NCBI GenBank assembly: GCA_021772915.1 | Contig: JAJFLB010000034.1 | Coordinates: 140,304 to 204,303 of the forward strand | Direction of reading: 5' to 3' | DNA from: Gammaproteobacteria bacterium | GTDB taxonomy: Bacteria > Pseudomonadota > Gammaproteobacteria > Xanthomonadales > SZUA-36 | Length of the DNA stretch: 64,000 nucleotides | Part shown: positions 26,949 through 36,791 of the stretch, piece by piece | How the letters are laid out: each line of letters starts with the position of its first letter | Position numbering within the stretch: position 1 is the first letter of the stretch | The notes under the pieces: generated by a model | Databases searched by the model: none | Seen by the model: the letters and a program-made list of their open reading frames with translations, nothing else | What the model was told of the DNA's origin: nothing | Translations under genes and position numbers: made by a program

Positions 26949-27776
26949 ATGAGCGTCGAATTCCACAAAATGCAGGGTGCCGGCAATGACTTCGTTGTGC
27001 TGGACCTGCGCCAACGGGATTTTCCCATAGACGAGGCCATTGCGCGCCAAATGGCAGACCGGCACACCGGTATCGGCTGTGACCAGGTGCTGGTTTTGCG
27101 AAAACCCAAAGACCAGGAACAACTGGCGTCTTTTGAGATCTGGAATGCGGATGGAAGCCGTGCGGAACAGTGTGGTAACGGTGTTCGCTGCCTGGGTCTG
27201 TACCTGCAAATGAATGCTGAAGTGTCAGACGCCCCGTTCCTGCTGGGCGGCCCGGCGGGGGTGGTCAAAATTGAATATCTGGGCCACGGACAGGTACAGG
27301 TGGATATGGGTAAACCCATATTTGAAGCTGACAAGGTACCGGTGAAACTGACACGGTCAACCGGTTGGTACAGCTTGGAAATTAACCGCCAGGACTACCC
27401 ACTCGGTGTCGTGTCGATGGGTAATCCACACGCACTGTTGTTGGTTGATGACATTGCTGCAACCGATGTCATGAGTTTGGGTGAAAGTATCAGTGCCCAC
27501 CCTGCCTTTCCAAACGGCTGTAACGCGGGCTTTGCCCAGCTTGTTGATCGAGGCAATATTCACCTGCGCGTGTTCGAACGCGGCAGCGGCGAAACGCTGG
27601 CATGTGGCTCAGGCGCCTGTGCCGCGATGAGTATCCTGCACAAAGCCAAGCTGGTGGACGCCACTGTAAAAGTGACCCAGGCCGGCGGAGTCCTTATAAT
27701 CAAGTGGACGGGGGGAATGAATAGCGTCACTATGGTGGGGCCTGCAATTCACGTTTTTAAAGGTTGTCTGACATGA
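26949..27776 (+). CDS. dapF: diaminopimelate epimerase
   Basis: A 275-residue enzyme that converts LL- to meso-diaminopimelate for lysine and peptidoglycan. It begins VEFHKMQGAGNDFVV. The two catalytic Cys lie in GNGVRC (after RAEQC) and ETLACGSGACA. Its stop overlaps the next start as ATGA, so it is coupled to the DUF484 gene and xerC, the standard dapF-DUF484-xerC order. Confidence 0.98.
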   Translation: MSVEFHKMQGAGNDFVVLDLRQRDFPIDEAIARQMADRHTGIGCDQVLVLRKPKDQEQLASFEIWNADGSRAEQCGNGVRCLGLYLQMNAEVSDAPFLLGGPAGVVKIEYLGHGQVQVDMGKPIFEADKVPVKLTRSTGWYSLEINRQDYPLGVVSMGNPHALLLVDDIAATDVMSLGESISAHPAFPNGCNAGFAQLVDRGNIHLRVFERGSGETLACGSGACAAMSILHKAKLVDATVKVTQAGGVLIIKWTGGMNSVTMVGPAIHVFKGCLT

Positions 27777-28465
27777 GTGATACGACAAGGTCGATTGAAA
27801 GCGTCGTAAAGAAGTTTCTGCTCAAGAACCCTGATTTCCTGGAGCAAGAGCCTGAACTGTTGAGAGATCTTGAGCTAAACCACTCCGCTGGCCCAGCAGT
27901 TTCATTGATCGAGAAGCAGGTGCAGTACCTGCGTAGCCAGAATGAAGGCCTCGAAACACGTATGAACCAGCTGATACAGGTGGCTTCTGATAACGAAAAA
28001 CTCATGTCCCGGTTACACAAGCTAACGCTGGAGTTAATGGCAATTCGTGATCTGCCTGCTTTCTTTGACCGGCTCAGTGAGGCGCTGCTCAGCGAGTTCA
28101 ACGCAGATATCATTAACATCACCCTGTTTGACATCAAAGTCGAAGCCAAGCCAAAAACACCGATTTTTCAGACTCGTCGCGACGATCCGGACATGCAGCA
28201 ATTCCAGGATCAGCTTGAGAAGGATGTCAGTGTTTGTGGTCGCCTCAACAGCAACAAACGCGACTATTTATTTGGTTCCCGTGGTCAGTGGGTTCAATCC
28301 ACTGCCCTGGTCCCACTGGGTGATGATGGGATGCTGGCTGTGGGCAGCAGTGATCCAGCGCGGTTTTATCCGGGGATGGGAACCCTGTTTCTTGACCTGC
28401 TGGCCTGTGTTGTTACCAGCCGACTGACGCTGGAAGAGCCAGAAGAGCACCGCCGCTCGGCTTAA
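27773..28465 (+). CDS. DUF484 family protein
   Basis: A 230-residue protein with an N-terminal helical part (VKKFLLKNPDFLEQEPELL), a coiled-coil (VSLIEKQVQYLRSQNEGLETR) and a GAF-like C-terminal domain (GSRGQWVQSTALVPLGDDG, GSSDPARFYPGMGTLFLDLL). The family is always found between dapF and xerC, and its function is not established. The ATG at 27773 overlaps dapF; a TTG at 27764 is possible. Confidence 0.92.
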   Translation: MSDTTRSIESVVKKFLLKNPDFLEQEPELLRDLELNHSAGPAVSLIEKQVQYLRSQNEGLETRMNQLIQVASDNEKLMSRLHKLTLELMAIRDLPAFFDRLSEALLSEFNADIINITLFDIKVEAKPKTPIFQTRRDDPDMQQFQDQLEKDVSVCGRLNSNKRDYLFGSRGQWVQSTALVPLGDDGMLAVGSSDPARFYPGMGTLFLDLLACVVTSRLTLEEPEEHRRSA

Positions 28466-28528
28466 CCCGCGTATTTCACCAGCCGGTAATGGGCCTCGCT
28501 GCAATAGTCTGCGGGTGGGGTGTAAGCC

Positions 28529-28817
28529 AGTGTTCCTTCAACATGATAATTACGGATACAGTTGGCTTGTCAGTGCCTATGGCAAGGCGCACCTCGCAGG
28601 TAATGGCCTTAGTCCTTGCCAAGAGGTGCACCAAGAGTAGGCGCCCTCAGGCGACGACGTCCATGGGCGCTGACAAGCCAACCCGCAGGGCGTTCCTGTG
28701 GGCTTCCGCCGCTGCGTTGCAGTGTTTGTAAAGGACCAGCCATTCACTGCACACTGCGCCTTGCTGCAATACCCCACAGGAGCGCTGGATCCGCAATTAT
28801 CATGTTGAAGGAACACT
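28529..28817. mobile_element. MITE-like element with 33-bp terminal inverted repeats
   Basis: Left end 28529-28561 and right end 28785-28817 are inverted repeats of 33 bp with about three mismatches, both starting AGTGTTCCTTCAACATGATA when read inwards. A second internal pair, TTGGCTTGTCAG at 28562 and its complement near 28672, is nested. No transposase is inside. The right end carries AAGGAA, which acts as the Shine-Dalgarno of xerC. A diverged relative lies at 48497-48597. Confidence 0.8.
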
Positions 28818-28819
28818 AG

Positions 28820-29728
28820 ATGGCCATGCAAGATCACGTTAATGACTTTCTTGTCTACCTGAAAAATGAGCGTGGCTTGTCTGTCCGCACAACGAAGGCC
28901 TATCGACGCGACCTTGCCCAGCTGTTGCAGTTTCTTGCCCAAGACGAGGTTAAACAGCTTGAGCAGGTTACCCAACATCACATTCGAGCACTCATTGCCC
29001 ACAGACACCGTCAGGGCTTGGGTGGCAAATCACTACAGCGCCTGCTGTCAGCAATACGCAGCTTTTATCGCTGGATGCTCCGTGAGGGTATTGCCAGTCA
29101 TAATCCGGCGGTGCCGGTACGAGCCCCCAAAAGCCCCCGACACCTGCCGGCAGCCCTGGACGCCGACAGCATCAATCTGTTGCTGGATATTCCCTGCGAT
29201 ACACCACTGGCTGTCCGTGACAAGGCCATCATGGAACTGTTTTACTCCTCTGGCTTGCGATTATCCGAACTGGCGACATTGCGCTGGGATCAGATTGATC
29301 TCGCCTCAGGCATGCTGACGGTGGTCGGTAAAGGCAACCGCGGTCGGATGGTACCGGTCGGAACCGTGGCGTCTCAGGCCCTGCTGGAGTGGCGCAAGCT
29401 GCGTGGCCAGTTTGCTGCATTCGAAGAGCCACATATTTTTGTCAGTCGACAGGGGAACCCGCTGTCAACACGCAGCATTCAGGCGCGGATACGCCACTGG
29501 GCGAAACACCAGGGAATACCACAAAGCGTCTACCCCCACCTGCTCAGACACAGCTTTGCAAGTCACCTGCTGGAGTCATCCGGCAACCTGCGTGCGGTAC
29601 AGGAATTGCTGGGTCATGCGGACATCTCCACCACGCAGGTCTATACCCATCTCGACTTCCAGCATCTGGCCAAGGTCTATGACGAGGCACATCCAAGGGC
29701 AAAGAAAAAGCGAACAGCGGACAAATAA
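28820..29728 (+). CDS. xerC: tyrosine recombinase XerC
   Basis: A 302-residue recombinase that resolves chromosome dimers at dif with XerD. The N-terminal SAM-like domain is FLVYLKNERGLSVRTTKAYRRDL. Catalytic residues: Arg in SSGLRLSEL, His/Arg in HLLRHSFASHLL, His in LGHADIS and Tyr in TQVYTHLDF. The expected dapF-DUF484-xerC operon is separated here by a 289-bp inverted-repeat element whose end lies 2 bp before the ATG and supplies the AAGGAA ribosome binding site. Confidence 0.97.
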   Translation: MAMQDHVNDFLVYLKNERGLSVRTTKAYRRDLAQLLQFLAQDEVKQLEQVTQHHIRALIAHRHRQGLGGKSLQRLLSAIRSFYRWMLREGIASHNPAVPVRAPKSPRHLPAALDADSINLLLDIPCDTPLAVRDKAIMELFYSSGLRLSELATLRWDQIDLASGMLTVVGKGNRGRMVPVGTVASQALLEWRKLRGQFAAFEEPHIFVSRQGNPLSTRSIQARIRHWAKHQGIPQSVYPHLLRHSFASHLLESSGNLRAVQELLGHADISTTQVYTHLDFQHLAKVYDEAHPRAKKKRTADK

Positions 29729-29738
29729 GGCAGATCGC

Positions 29739-29818
29739 AAAAGGGGTCGGATCCAATTAAACGTGATATCTGTTCGGTGGTCCCCCGTTTGTTTAATTAA
29801 TTGGATCCGACCCCTTTT
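29739..29818. repeat. inverted repeat with GGGGTCGGATCCAATTAA arms
   Basis: AAAAGGGGTCGGATCCAATT at 29739-29758 is repeated in inverse at 29799-29818; the arms extend 2 bp further to TTAA. It separates the convergent xerC and membrane-protein genes and could act as a bidirectional terminator. The last codons and stop of the reverse-strand gene lie inside its right arm. Confidence 0.85.
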
Positions 29819-30324
29819 ACTACCAGCTGGTGCGCCGCCTTGATGCCGAGCCAGTAGCCAAGGTAGGCGACCACGAACCACAACCAGGTCATCTGTGTAT
29901 CAATTCGATCCATCCAGTACGCTGGCCAAACCATGGCGGTGATGAAGTTGGTTAATGATTCCACCAGAGCGTTGATGATCACTCCTATGTCGAGTTGGCC
30001 CAGAAAACTGGCGAGCCCACCAACATTTGCAATCGCTTCAAGCGCCTCTGTGACTTCGACAACGAGATAGGTAAGGAAGGCGGCTACCCCGTAAAAGCCG
30101 CCACCAAACTTTGCCCACTTTTTTTCTACCAGGCCTTGCGGCTTACTCTCTGCGTCCGATTTACTTTTGGACATCGCCTTGATCTGTGACTTGAGCGACT
30201 TACTGTCATCAGAATCCTGAAGATGACCACTGCGCGTCGCCCACCAAACCAACGCCAGCGTAAATAAGCCTATTGGCAGGCCAACCACCAGAGTTGCCGA
30301 TAAGAACTCAACCAGTACATTCAT
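29797..30324 (-). CDS. hypothetical inner-membrane protein
   Basis: A 175-residue protein. It has a first membrane helix (LSATLVVGLPIGLFTLALVWW), a Lys/Ser-rich cytoplasmic linker (KSLKSQIKAMSKSKSDAESK), then two or three further membrane segments (FYGVAAFLTYLVVEV, WLWFVVAYLGYWLGI). GGGAGAG precedes the ATG at 30324. The C-terminal KGVGSN and the stop are encoded by the inverted repeat arm, so the original end may have been replaced. I do not recognise the family. Confidence 0.6.
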   Translation of the reverse strand: MNVLVEFLSATLVVGLPIGLFTLALVWWATRSGHLQDSDDSKSLKSQIKAMSKSKSDAESKPQGLVEKKWAKFGGGFYGVAAFLTYLVVEVTEALEAIANVGGLASFLGQLDIGVIINALVESLTNFITAMVWPAYWMDRIDTQMTWLWFVVAYLGYWLGIKAAHQLVVKGVGSN

Positions 30325-30356
30325 TGTCTCTCCCATTTCTGCCAGCCCGCATACTG

Positions 30357-30411
30357 CACCAGTATGGCCCAGGCCAGCCTCTCGACCGGTTCCCGGTCTC
30401 ACCTTCTCCCG
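30357..30411 (-). repeat. dispersed 55-bp repeat, copy 2
   Basis: Reverse complement matches 1385-1439 at about 45 of 55 positions, including the identical core CGGTCGAGAGGC. Confidence 0.7.
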
Positions 30412-30429
30412 AGTGTTGGCGCCGGACAG

Positions 30430-30505
30430 ATACGGTTGGGCGCCGGGCTGGACTGAAGGCCATAGACGTAGCTATGGCCTGAGGGAAGCTCAAGTCCAGC
30501 CGTAT
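30430..30505. repeat. nested hairpin element
   Basis: ATACGG (30430) pairs with CCGTAT (ending 30505), GGCTGGACT (30446-30454) pairs with AGTCCAGCC (30493-30501), and inside these GGCCATAG (30458-30465) pairs with CTATGGCC (30472-30479). The result is one long interrupted stem, REP-like in size. Confidence 0.75.
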
Positions 30506-30718
30506 ATGGCCAAGCCAGGACCGGGATAGGTATTGGGCCTGGTCCCAGTTGTGTCTCGGGATTGATCAATAAACGTGCCATTTAATTCAGCTGAATCACA
30601 TACATGAAGTGTGGCCCTGTACCGGTAGGTGCAATATGCGGGCTATTTTACGCCATGCTTGCAATCAACTGCATATATCCCCACGTTTGCTACACGCAAG
30701 GAATCTAAGGAGTACCAC

Positions 30719-31267
30719 GTGGAACAATACCGTGGAACGACCATCTGCTCGGTGAGGAGAAACAACCAGGTGGTAATGGGCGGTGATGGCCAGGTCACGC
30801 TGGGCAACACCGTGATGAAATCGAATGCCCGCAAGGTACGGCGGTTATACAAGGACCAGATTATTGCTGGTTTTGCCGGTGCCACGGCTGATGCATTCAC
30901 TTTATTTGAGCGATTCGAAGGCAAGTTGGAAAAATACTCCGGCAACCTCGTGCGGGCCGCTGTGGAGATGGCCAAGGATTGGCGGACCGACCGAGTTCTT
31001 CGACGTCTCGAAGCACTGCTGGCGATCTCTGACAAAGATAATTCTCTGCTGATCTCCGGCAATGGGGATGTCATTGAACCTGAAAATGGCCTGATCGCCA
31101 TCGGCTCCGGTGGTCCCTTTGCACAAGCAGCAGCCATGGCCTACCTGGACGGAACTGAGCTGGACGCAGAGTCAATCGTCAGGAAGTCACTTTCGATCGC
31201 CTCTGATATCTGCATTTACACCAACGACAATATTGTTATAGAAACACTGGATATTGGCGACTCTTAA
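30719..31267 (+). CDS. hslV: ATP-dependent protease subunit HslV
   Basis: A 182-residue peptidase of the HslUV (ClpQY) complex. It starts at GTG 30719, preceded by TAAGGAG with 6 nt spacing. The N-terminus [14 protein letters not shown] places the catalytic Thr1 after short processing. GGDGQVTLG and [12 protein letters not shown] are family motifs, and the C-terminus ETLDIGDS matches. It is followed by hslU after 15 bp. Confidence 0.97.
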   Translation: MEQYRGTTICSVRRNNQVVMGGDGQVTLGNTVMKSNARKVRRLYKDQIIAGFAGATADAFTLFERFEGKLEKYSGNLVRAAVEMAKDWRTDRVLRRLEALLAISDKDNSLLISGNGDVIEPENGLIAIGSGGPFAQAAAMAYLDGTELDAESIVRKSLSIASDICIYTNDNIVIETLDIGDS

Positions 31268-31282
31268 CAGGCCTTACTGAAA

Positions 31283-32632
31283 ATGTCTCAAATGACCCCA
31301 CGCGAAATCGTCCAGGAACTGGACGAGCACATCATCTCCCAATCAGATGCCAAACGGGCCGTTGCCATTGCTTTGCGTAACCGGTGGCGACGCATGCAGG
31401 TGGATGAAGATCTGCGCAACGAAATAACACCCAAAAACATCCTTATGATCGGACCCACAGGTGTCGGCAAAACCGAAATCGCCCGACGTCTGGCAAGACT
31501 GGCCAATGCACCGTTCATCAAGGTCGAGGCAACCAAGTTCACCGAGGTGGGGTACGTGGGTAAGGATGTTGAATCCATCATCCGTGACCTCGTAGATTTC
31601 TCTGTCAACATGTTGCGGGAACAAGCCGTTGCGAAGGTGGGTGCACGGGCTGAAGACGCCGCACGTGACCGCATTCTGGATATTCTTCTGCCCCAACCCA
31701 ACCCGGTCGGTTTCGCCAATGAGCCCGAGACCGATGCGCCGAAGGTCACTGACGGCCAGGCATCGACACGCCAGAAAATGCTGCGCAAATTGCTGGCAGG
31801 CGAGTTGGATGAGCGCGAAATTGAATTCGACGTGGCGGCCCAGATCGGGGTGGAAATAATGACGCCACCCGGCATGGAAGATATGGCCAGCCAACTGCAG
31901 GGTATGTTCCAGAACCTCGGTGGTAATAAAACCCAGAAACGTAAAATGCGTATCAAGGACGCCGTACCATTGTTGATTGAAGAAGAGTCTGCGCGGCTGA
32001 TCAATGACGAGGAAATCAAGCAGCAGGCACTGGAAGCCGCCGAGCAAAATGGCATTGTGTTTATCGACGAACTGGACAAGGTCGCCAAGCGCTCCGAGTA
32101 TGCCGGCGCGGATATCTCCCGCGAGGGTGTGCAACGGGATCTGTTGCCACTGGTAGAAGGCTCCACCGTTTCAACTCGCTACGGCATGGTCAAGACCGAT
32201 CACATGTTGTTCATTGCATCCGGGGCTTTTCATCTCAGCAAGCCTTCCGATCTCATTCCGGAATTGCAGGGCCGTCTGCCTATCCGGGTCGAGTTACGTG
32301 CATTGGATGCCAAAGATTTCATCCGCATACTGACTGAACCCAAAGCATCGTTGACCGAGCAATACACAGCTTTGATGGCGACCGAGGGCGTGGACCTGAA
32401 ATTCGGTGAAGACAGCGTGCGACGTATTGCGGAAATCGCCTGGCAGGTGAATGAGAAAACAGAGAATATCGGGGCCCGGCGTTTACATACGATCATGGAG
32501 CGTCTACTCGATATCATCTCTTTTGAGGCGCCGGATCGCAGCGGCGAGGCTATAACACTGGATGCCAATTATGTCGACGAGCACCTCGACGCACTGGCCG
32601 GGGATGAGGACCTGAGCCGTTATATTCTGTGA
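31283..32632 (+). CDS. hslU: HslU ATPase subunit
   Basis: A 449-residue AAA+ unfoldase that feeds HslV. Walker [16 protein letters not shown], pore motif [14 protein letters not shown], Walker [13 protein letters not shown], and sensor-2 region [16 protein letters not shown] are present. The C-terminus ends LSRYIL, as required for HslV docking. Full length. Confidence 0.98.
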   Translation: MSQMTPREIVQELDEHIISQSDAKRAVAIALRNRWRRMQVDEDLRNEITPKNILMIGPTGVGKTEIARRLARLANAPFIKVEATKFTEVGYVGKDVESIIRDLVDFSVNMLREQAVAKVGARAEDAARDRILDILLPQPNPVGFANEPETDAPKVTDGQASTRQKMLRKLLAGELDEREIEFDVAAQIGVEIMTPPGMEDMASQLQGMFQNLGGNKTQKRKMRIKDAVPLLIEEESARLINDEEIKQQALEAAEQNGIVFIDELDKVAKRSEYAGADISREGVQRDLLPLVEGSTVSTRYGMVKTDHMLFIASGAFHLSKPSDLIPELQGRLPIRVELRALDAKDFIRILTEPKASLTEQYTALMATEGVDLKFGEDSVRRIAEIAWQVNEKTENIGARRLHTIMERLLDIISFEAPDRSGEAITLDANYVDEHLDALAGDEDLSRYIL

Positions 32633-32665
32633 GACAGCCCCTGCAGCGGGTAGAATATAGCGACT

Positions 32666-33451
32666 ATGGAAAACACAGATAACAAGTCCGGCCAGGACGA
32701 CACAACCCACTTTGGCTATCGGGACGTGGCCATAGAAGAGAAAACCCACCTGGTCCACGGTGTGTTTGACTCGGTGGCGGACAAATACGATCTGATGAAC
32801 GACCTGATGTCACTGGGTGCGCATCGACTGTGGAAGCGCTACTTTATTTCTGTCAGCGGTATCCAACCAGGCCAACGGGTGTTGGACCTGGCCGGTGGGA
32901 CCGGCGATATCACAGCCCTGATGAGCAAGCGCGTCGGCAGCCGCGGCACGGTCGTGCTGAGCGACATCAATAACTCCATGCTGACACTGGGGCGGCGGCG
33001 TATGGAAGACCGGGGTATAACAGGTAACATTGAATACACCCTGGCCGATGCGGAAAAGCTACCGTTTGCAGACCAGGAATTTGATGCAGTAACGATTGCG
33101 TTTGGTTTACGCAATGTTACCGACCAAGCCGCCGCATTAGCGGAAATGCGGCGGGTTCTAAAACCTGGAGGCCACGTCCTGATCCTGGAATTTTCACGGG
33201 TGGAATATGAGGGCCTGAGAAAGCTGTATGACGGTTACTCATTCGGAATACTGCCCTGGCTGGGCAAACTGGTTGCCAATGACGAGGACAGCTATCGATA
33301 TCTTGCGGAAAGTATTCGTAAACACCCGGACCAGGAAACGCTCGCCGGCATGATGGTCGACGCGGGCTTCGTCGATGTCACTTATAACAACCTGCTGGGG
33401 GGTATTGTCGCCATTCACAAAGCCGGTCTCGCCGGTGATCGAAATGCGTGA
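32666..33451 (+). CDS. ubiE: ubiquinone/menaquinone C-methyltransferase
   Basis: A 261-residue SAM methyltransferase of quinone biosynthesis. [20 protein letters not shown] opening ([18 protein letters not shown]), motif [16 protein letters not shown] and the family end GGIVAIHKA are present. It leads the ubiE-ubiJ-ubiB operon; the following start overlaps its stop by 8 nt. Confidence 0.97.
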   Translation: MENTDNKSGQDDTTHFGYRDVAIEEKTHLVHGVFDSVADKYDLMNDLMSLGAHRLWKRYFISVSGIQPGQRVLDLAGGTGDITALMSKRVGSRGTVVLSDINNSMLTLGRRRMEDRGITGNIEYTLADAEKLPFADQEFDAVTIAFGLRNVTDQAAALAEMRRVLKPGGHVLILEFSRVEYEGLRKLYDGYSFGILPWLGKLVANDEDSYRYLAESIRKHPDQETLAGMMVDAGFVDVTYNNLLGGIVAIHKAGLAGDRNA

Positions 33452-33959
33452 GTACAAAACACCATTACCCGGCTTATTGGCAGCATCACTGGAAGCGGCC
33501 ATCAACCAGGTTCTGCAACTGGATAACGAGTCACCGTCCCGGGTTAAAAAACTGGAAGGCCGCCTGCTACAGCTGGATATTGAGGGACTTGCCATTACCC
33601 TGTTTTTCACTTTCAAATACGGTGTCGTAAAGATTCGCCTGAAAGCCGATGCAACACCAGATACCGTCATTTGCGGAACGCCAATTGCATTATTTTCCAT
33701 GGCCAAGCCCGAAGATATCGACTGGGGGCTGCCGGAATCAAATGTGCAGATCAACGGTGATGCCAATCTCGCCCGGGATCTGGAGCGAATTTTCAACAAA
33801 CTGGATCCGAATTGGGAAGAGCCACTCGTTGGGATGCTTGGTGACACCGCTGGCTACCAGGCTGCACAGGGTATCCGTCAAGGCGTTGAGACTGCCCGCA
33901 AAACCGCAGATACTGCCGGGCGGCTGCTCGCAGATTTTATGAAAGACCGCAATACGTGA
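33444..33959 (+). CDS. ubiJ: ubiquinone biosynthesis accessory factor UbiJ (SCP2 domain)
   Basis: A 171-residue protein with an N-terminal SCP2 sterol-carrier-like lipid-binding domain ([21 protein letters not shown] ... [22 protein letters not shown]) and a C-terminal helix. It scaffolds the soluble Ubi metabolon. The ATG at 33444 lies inside the end of ubiE (ATGCGTGA), and its own stop overlaps the ubiB GTG start (GTGA), so the three genes are tightly coupled. Confidence 0.93.
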   Translation: MREYKTPLPGLLAASLEAAINQVLQLDNESPSRVKKLEGRLLQLDIEGLAITLFFTFKYGVVKIRLKADATPDTVICGTPIALFSMAKPEDIDWGLPESNVQINGDANLARDLERIFNKLDPNWEEPLVGMLGDTAGYQAAQGIRQGVETARKTADTAGRLLADFMKDRNT

Positions 33960-35611
33960 GACACAGTTTGCGCCAGTTTCTGCGTGTCTGGCATATCGGT
34001 GCAACCCTTAAGCGCTACCGCCTTGATGAACTGTTCAATACGGACAGACTACCCAAAACGGTGCACTGGCTGCGTGTGTTTATGCCCTCTGGCAAAGATC
34101 TGTCAGGGTTGGCACGCGGCGAACGTCTGCGCATGGCCTTGCAGGACCTGGGGCCCGTGTATGTAAAGTTTGGTCAGATACTGTCGACCCGTAGGGATTT
34201 ACTGCCCCAGGATATCGCCGATGAACTGGCTCTGCTGCAAGACCAGGTTCCTCCGTTTCCAGGCCAACAAGCACGTGAAATCATTGAGGACGCATTGGGT
34301 CAACCGGTAGACGAAATTTTTGCGTCTTTCGACACCAACCCACTCGCTTCAGCCTCCATTGCCCAGGTCCACCCGGCAACGCTGCCCGATGGCCGTGAGG
34401 CCGTCGTAAAAGTTGTACGCCCCGGAATCGACAAACAGTTGCACAAAGATATCGAGCTGCTCAAGACGATCGCACGACTGGCTGACAAATTTCTGAAAAA
34501 TGGTGCCAGAATTCAACCTCTGGAGGTCGTACGTGAGTTTGAAACAGTCGTGTTTGACGAACTCGACATGCAACGTGAGGCCGCCAATGCATCCATATTG
34601 CGGCGTAATTTTCAGGGCTCCCGGGATCTGTATATCCCGGAGGTTTACTGGACCTGGTGCAAACGAAGAGTCATGGTCATGGAGCGTGTGTCAGGACACC
34701 CGGTTGGCGATATTGAGGGCTTGCGCAAGCTGGGTGTAAACCTGAAAAAACTAGCACGACGCGGTGTTCGGGTTTTCTATACCCAGGTTTTTCGCGACAA
34801 CCTGTTTCATGCCGACATGCATCCCGGCAATATCCTGGTAGATGTCAGTAACCCGGAAGAGCCTACGTTTATCGCCATGGATTTTGGTATTGTTGCCAGC
34901 CTTTCACCTAAAGACCTGTATTACATCGCCGAAAATTTCAAAGCCCTGTTCAATCAGGACTATCGACGCGTGGCAGCCTTACACATTGACGCCGGATGGG
35001 TGCCACGGGATACCCGTCTGGACGAACTCGAGTCCGCTGTCAGAACAGTGGGCGAACCCAATTTCACCCGACCCCTGAACGAGGTTTCATTCGGAAAGCT
35101 GTTGTTTGACCTCTTCGGCGTTGCGCATCGTTTTAACCTGACCCTGCAACCACAACTGCTGATGCTGCAAAAAACACTGTTGAATATCGAGGGGCTTGGC
35201 CGTCAACTGGACCCGGAGTTGGATATCTGGTCGGTGGCCAAACCCGAGTTGGAATCCATACTGAAGGAAAAACACAGCGTTCAGAACGTTGTGCGTGAAC
35301 TGCGTGAACGTCTGCCCGGCTTGCTCGCACGGGCGCCGGAGATTCCCGGGCTCGTACAGGACATCCTGTCCAATCCCAAACTTGGCCTGGCGCAAGCCGA
35401 TCCTGTAACGGCGGATGGAAAACACATTGAAGGCCGGCGGGATAGTCAACATCACAAGGAGTTACAAGTTCTGGCAGGTGGTTCGCTGAACATTACCGGC
35501 GCCATCGTAACCGCCATGGAAACGGGTCCCTGGTTTTTGTGGGGTTACTCCGTCCCCGGCATAGCCATTCTGGCCTTAGGCACCTGGCTGATCTTCAAAG
35601 CCCTGCGATAG
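33956..35611 (+). CDS. ubiB: UbiB ABC1/ADCK-type kinase-like protein
   Basis: A 551-residue protein starting at GTG 33956. It has the ADCK signature YVKFGQILSTRRDLLP (KxGQ motif), the Ala-rich loop ASASIAQVH in place of a Gly-rich loop, MHPGNILVD (catalytic loop) and MDFGIV (DFG). Two C-terminal membrane helices (PWFLWGYSVPGIAILALGTW) anchor it. It is an ATPase needed for ubiquinone biosynthesis. Confidence 0.97.
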   Translation: MRHSLRQFLRVWHIGATLKRYRLDELFNTDRLPKTVHWLRVFMPSGKDLSGLARGERLRMALQDLGPVYVKFGQILSTRRDLLPQDIADELALLQDQVPPFPGQQAREIIEDALGQPVDEIFASFDTNPLASASIAQVHPATLPDGREAVVKVVRPGIDKQLHKDIELLKTIARLADKFLKNGARIQPLEVVREFETVVFDELDMQREAANASILRRNFQGSRDLYIPEVYWTWCKRRVMVMERVSGHPVGDIEGLRKLGVNLKKLARRGVRVFYTQVFRDNLFHADMHPGNILVDVSNPEEPTFIAMDFGIVASLSPKDLYYIAENFKALFNQDYRRVAALHIDAGWVPRDTRLDELESAVRTVGEPNFTRPLNEVSFGKLLFDLFGVAHRFNLTLQPQLLMLQKTLLNIEGLGRQLDPELDIWSVAKPELESILKEKHSVQNVVRELRERLPGLLARAPEIPGLVQDILSNPKLGLAQADPVTADGKHIEGRRDSQHHKELQVLAGGSLNITGAIVTAMETGPWFLWGYSVPGIAILALGTWLIFKALR

Positions 35612-35703
35612 TTGCTCCAGCCCTTGTCGTCATTTGCTTGATGTAAGTCAAATTCAGTCCCGCGAAAACAGCTTATAGTGACTCCTGCCAATCAATCTGG
35701 CAG

Positions 35704-36096
35704 GTGAGCGTGGTGGTTAAGGCAAATTACTTCCTGTTACTGTTGTTATTCTTACCCGTGGTGGTCGTTGCGCAAGACAATGCTACCTCCACGAGGCCTG
35801 ATCAGAGCATAGATTTACAGGCATTGGTCAAACGGTGTGAGTCCTGCCATGGACACCACGGCAAGTCCGTGCGAAACGACATTCCGGACCTCGCCGGCAA
35901 GCCAAGTTCCGAGATCGAAGCAGAGATCGCAGAATTTAATTACTATGAGCGCCATTGTCCGGCGAAAATACCCGATGGGGGTGACCTGTTAGAGTTCCCG
36001 ATAAGCATGTGCGACATCGCGAACACCCTGAGCAAGGAAGAAATTCAGTCCCTGGCGCAGTATTTCGTAATGCAGTCGGACGCGACCGCAGATTAA
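35704..36096 (+). CDS. monoheme c-type cytochrome, periplasmic
   Basis: A 130-residue protein with a signal peptide (FLLLLLFLPVVVVAQ-D) and one heme motif CESCHGHHG. The distal Met ligand is probably in FPISMCD or FVMQSD. The short class I cytochrome fold resembles c5/c553-type carriers. A GTG start at 35704 is used; GTG at 35710 or 35713 is equally possible. It follows ubiB by 92 bp. The electron partner is unknown. Confidence 0.82.
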   Translation: MSVVVKANYFLLLLLFLPVVVVAQDNATSTRPDQSIDLQALVKRCESCHGHHGKSVRNDIPDLAGKPSSEIEAEIAEFNYYERHCPAKIPDGGDLLEFPISMCDIANTLSKEEIQSLAQYFVMQSDATAD

Positions 36097-36179
36097 GTTT
36101 TAATGTACCGACATACAGGTGAACACGATGTCTGTGAGTGTTGGTGAACTACTGAAGCTTAGCTGACTGAGGCCAAACT

Positions 36180-36737
36180 ATGTTCTCACGCCTGTCCATG
36201 TTGATACTCAATATGCTGGGCTGGTCGGTTAAGGCAGACTTTCCGGAAACCGCAAAGTACCTGGTAATCGTTGCACCACATACAAGCAACTGGGATTTCC
36301 CTCTGGGTATTCTTGCCGCCAGTGCTATGCGCATGGAAATTCACTGGATGGGCAAGCACACGCTCTTCCGGTGGCCTACAGCCTGGCTCTTTCACGCGCT
36401 TGGTGGTATCCCCGTTAATCGTGAAAAAGGGCTCAATCTTATTCAGCAGATGACTGAGTTGTATGAGCACTCAGAAGAGTTTGTTTTGGCGCTTGCGCCT
36501 GAAGGCACCCGCAGCAAAACGGACCACTGGAAAACCGGTTTTCATTATATTGCCCGTGCTGCGAATGTACCCATCGTGATGGGTTATCTTGACTTCGGCA
36601 ACAAGCAGGTGGGTGTCGGTGGCGCATTCTACGCGGTGGATGATATTGAGACAGATTTCGAGCATATCCGTCAGTATTACCGGCACAGACGGGGACAACG
36701 TCCGGAAAATGAAAGCCTCATCCAGGTCCGGCGGTGA
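36180..36737 (+). CDS. lysophospholipid acyltransferase family protein
   Basis: A 185-residue PlsC-like protein, shorter than typical PlsC. HTSNWDFP is the HX4D catalytic motif, GGIPVNREKG is motif II-like and APEGTRSKTDHWKTGF is motif III. It lacks a long N-terminal membrane anchor. Related short forms acylate lysolipids of unknown type. It lies between the cytochrome gene and a palindromic element. Confidence 0.85.
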   Translation: MFSRLSMLILNMLGWSVKADFPETAKYLVIVAPHTSNWDFPLGILAASAMRMEIHWMGKHTLFRWPTAWLFHALGGIPVNREKGLNLIQQMTELYEHSEEFVLALAPEGTRSKTDHWKTGFHYIARAANVPIVMGYLDFGNKQVGVGGAFYAVDDIETDFEHIRQYYRHRRGQRPENESLIQVRR

Positions 36738-36791
36738 AACAATGAGTCGTGGGACCGACGAACCAGGCTTGGCAAGTTCCTATCTTGTCCC

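Larger units (their letters stand above)
30325..30718. other. intergenic region upstream of hslV with structured repeats
   Basis: No gene seen. It contains the second copy of the 55-bp dispersed repeat (30357-30411), a nested hairpin element (30430-30505) and, at its end, TAAGGAG before the hslV start. A heat-shock promoter for hslVU would be expected here, but I did not identify one with confidence. Confidence 0.6.

Noticed and set aside
31288..32166. 292-codon reverse-strand ORF opposite hslU
   Set aside because: It is an antisense shadow: the forward frame is unmistakable HslU, and the reverse translation is Ser/Arg-rich without family motifs or ribosome site.
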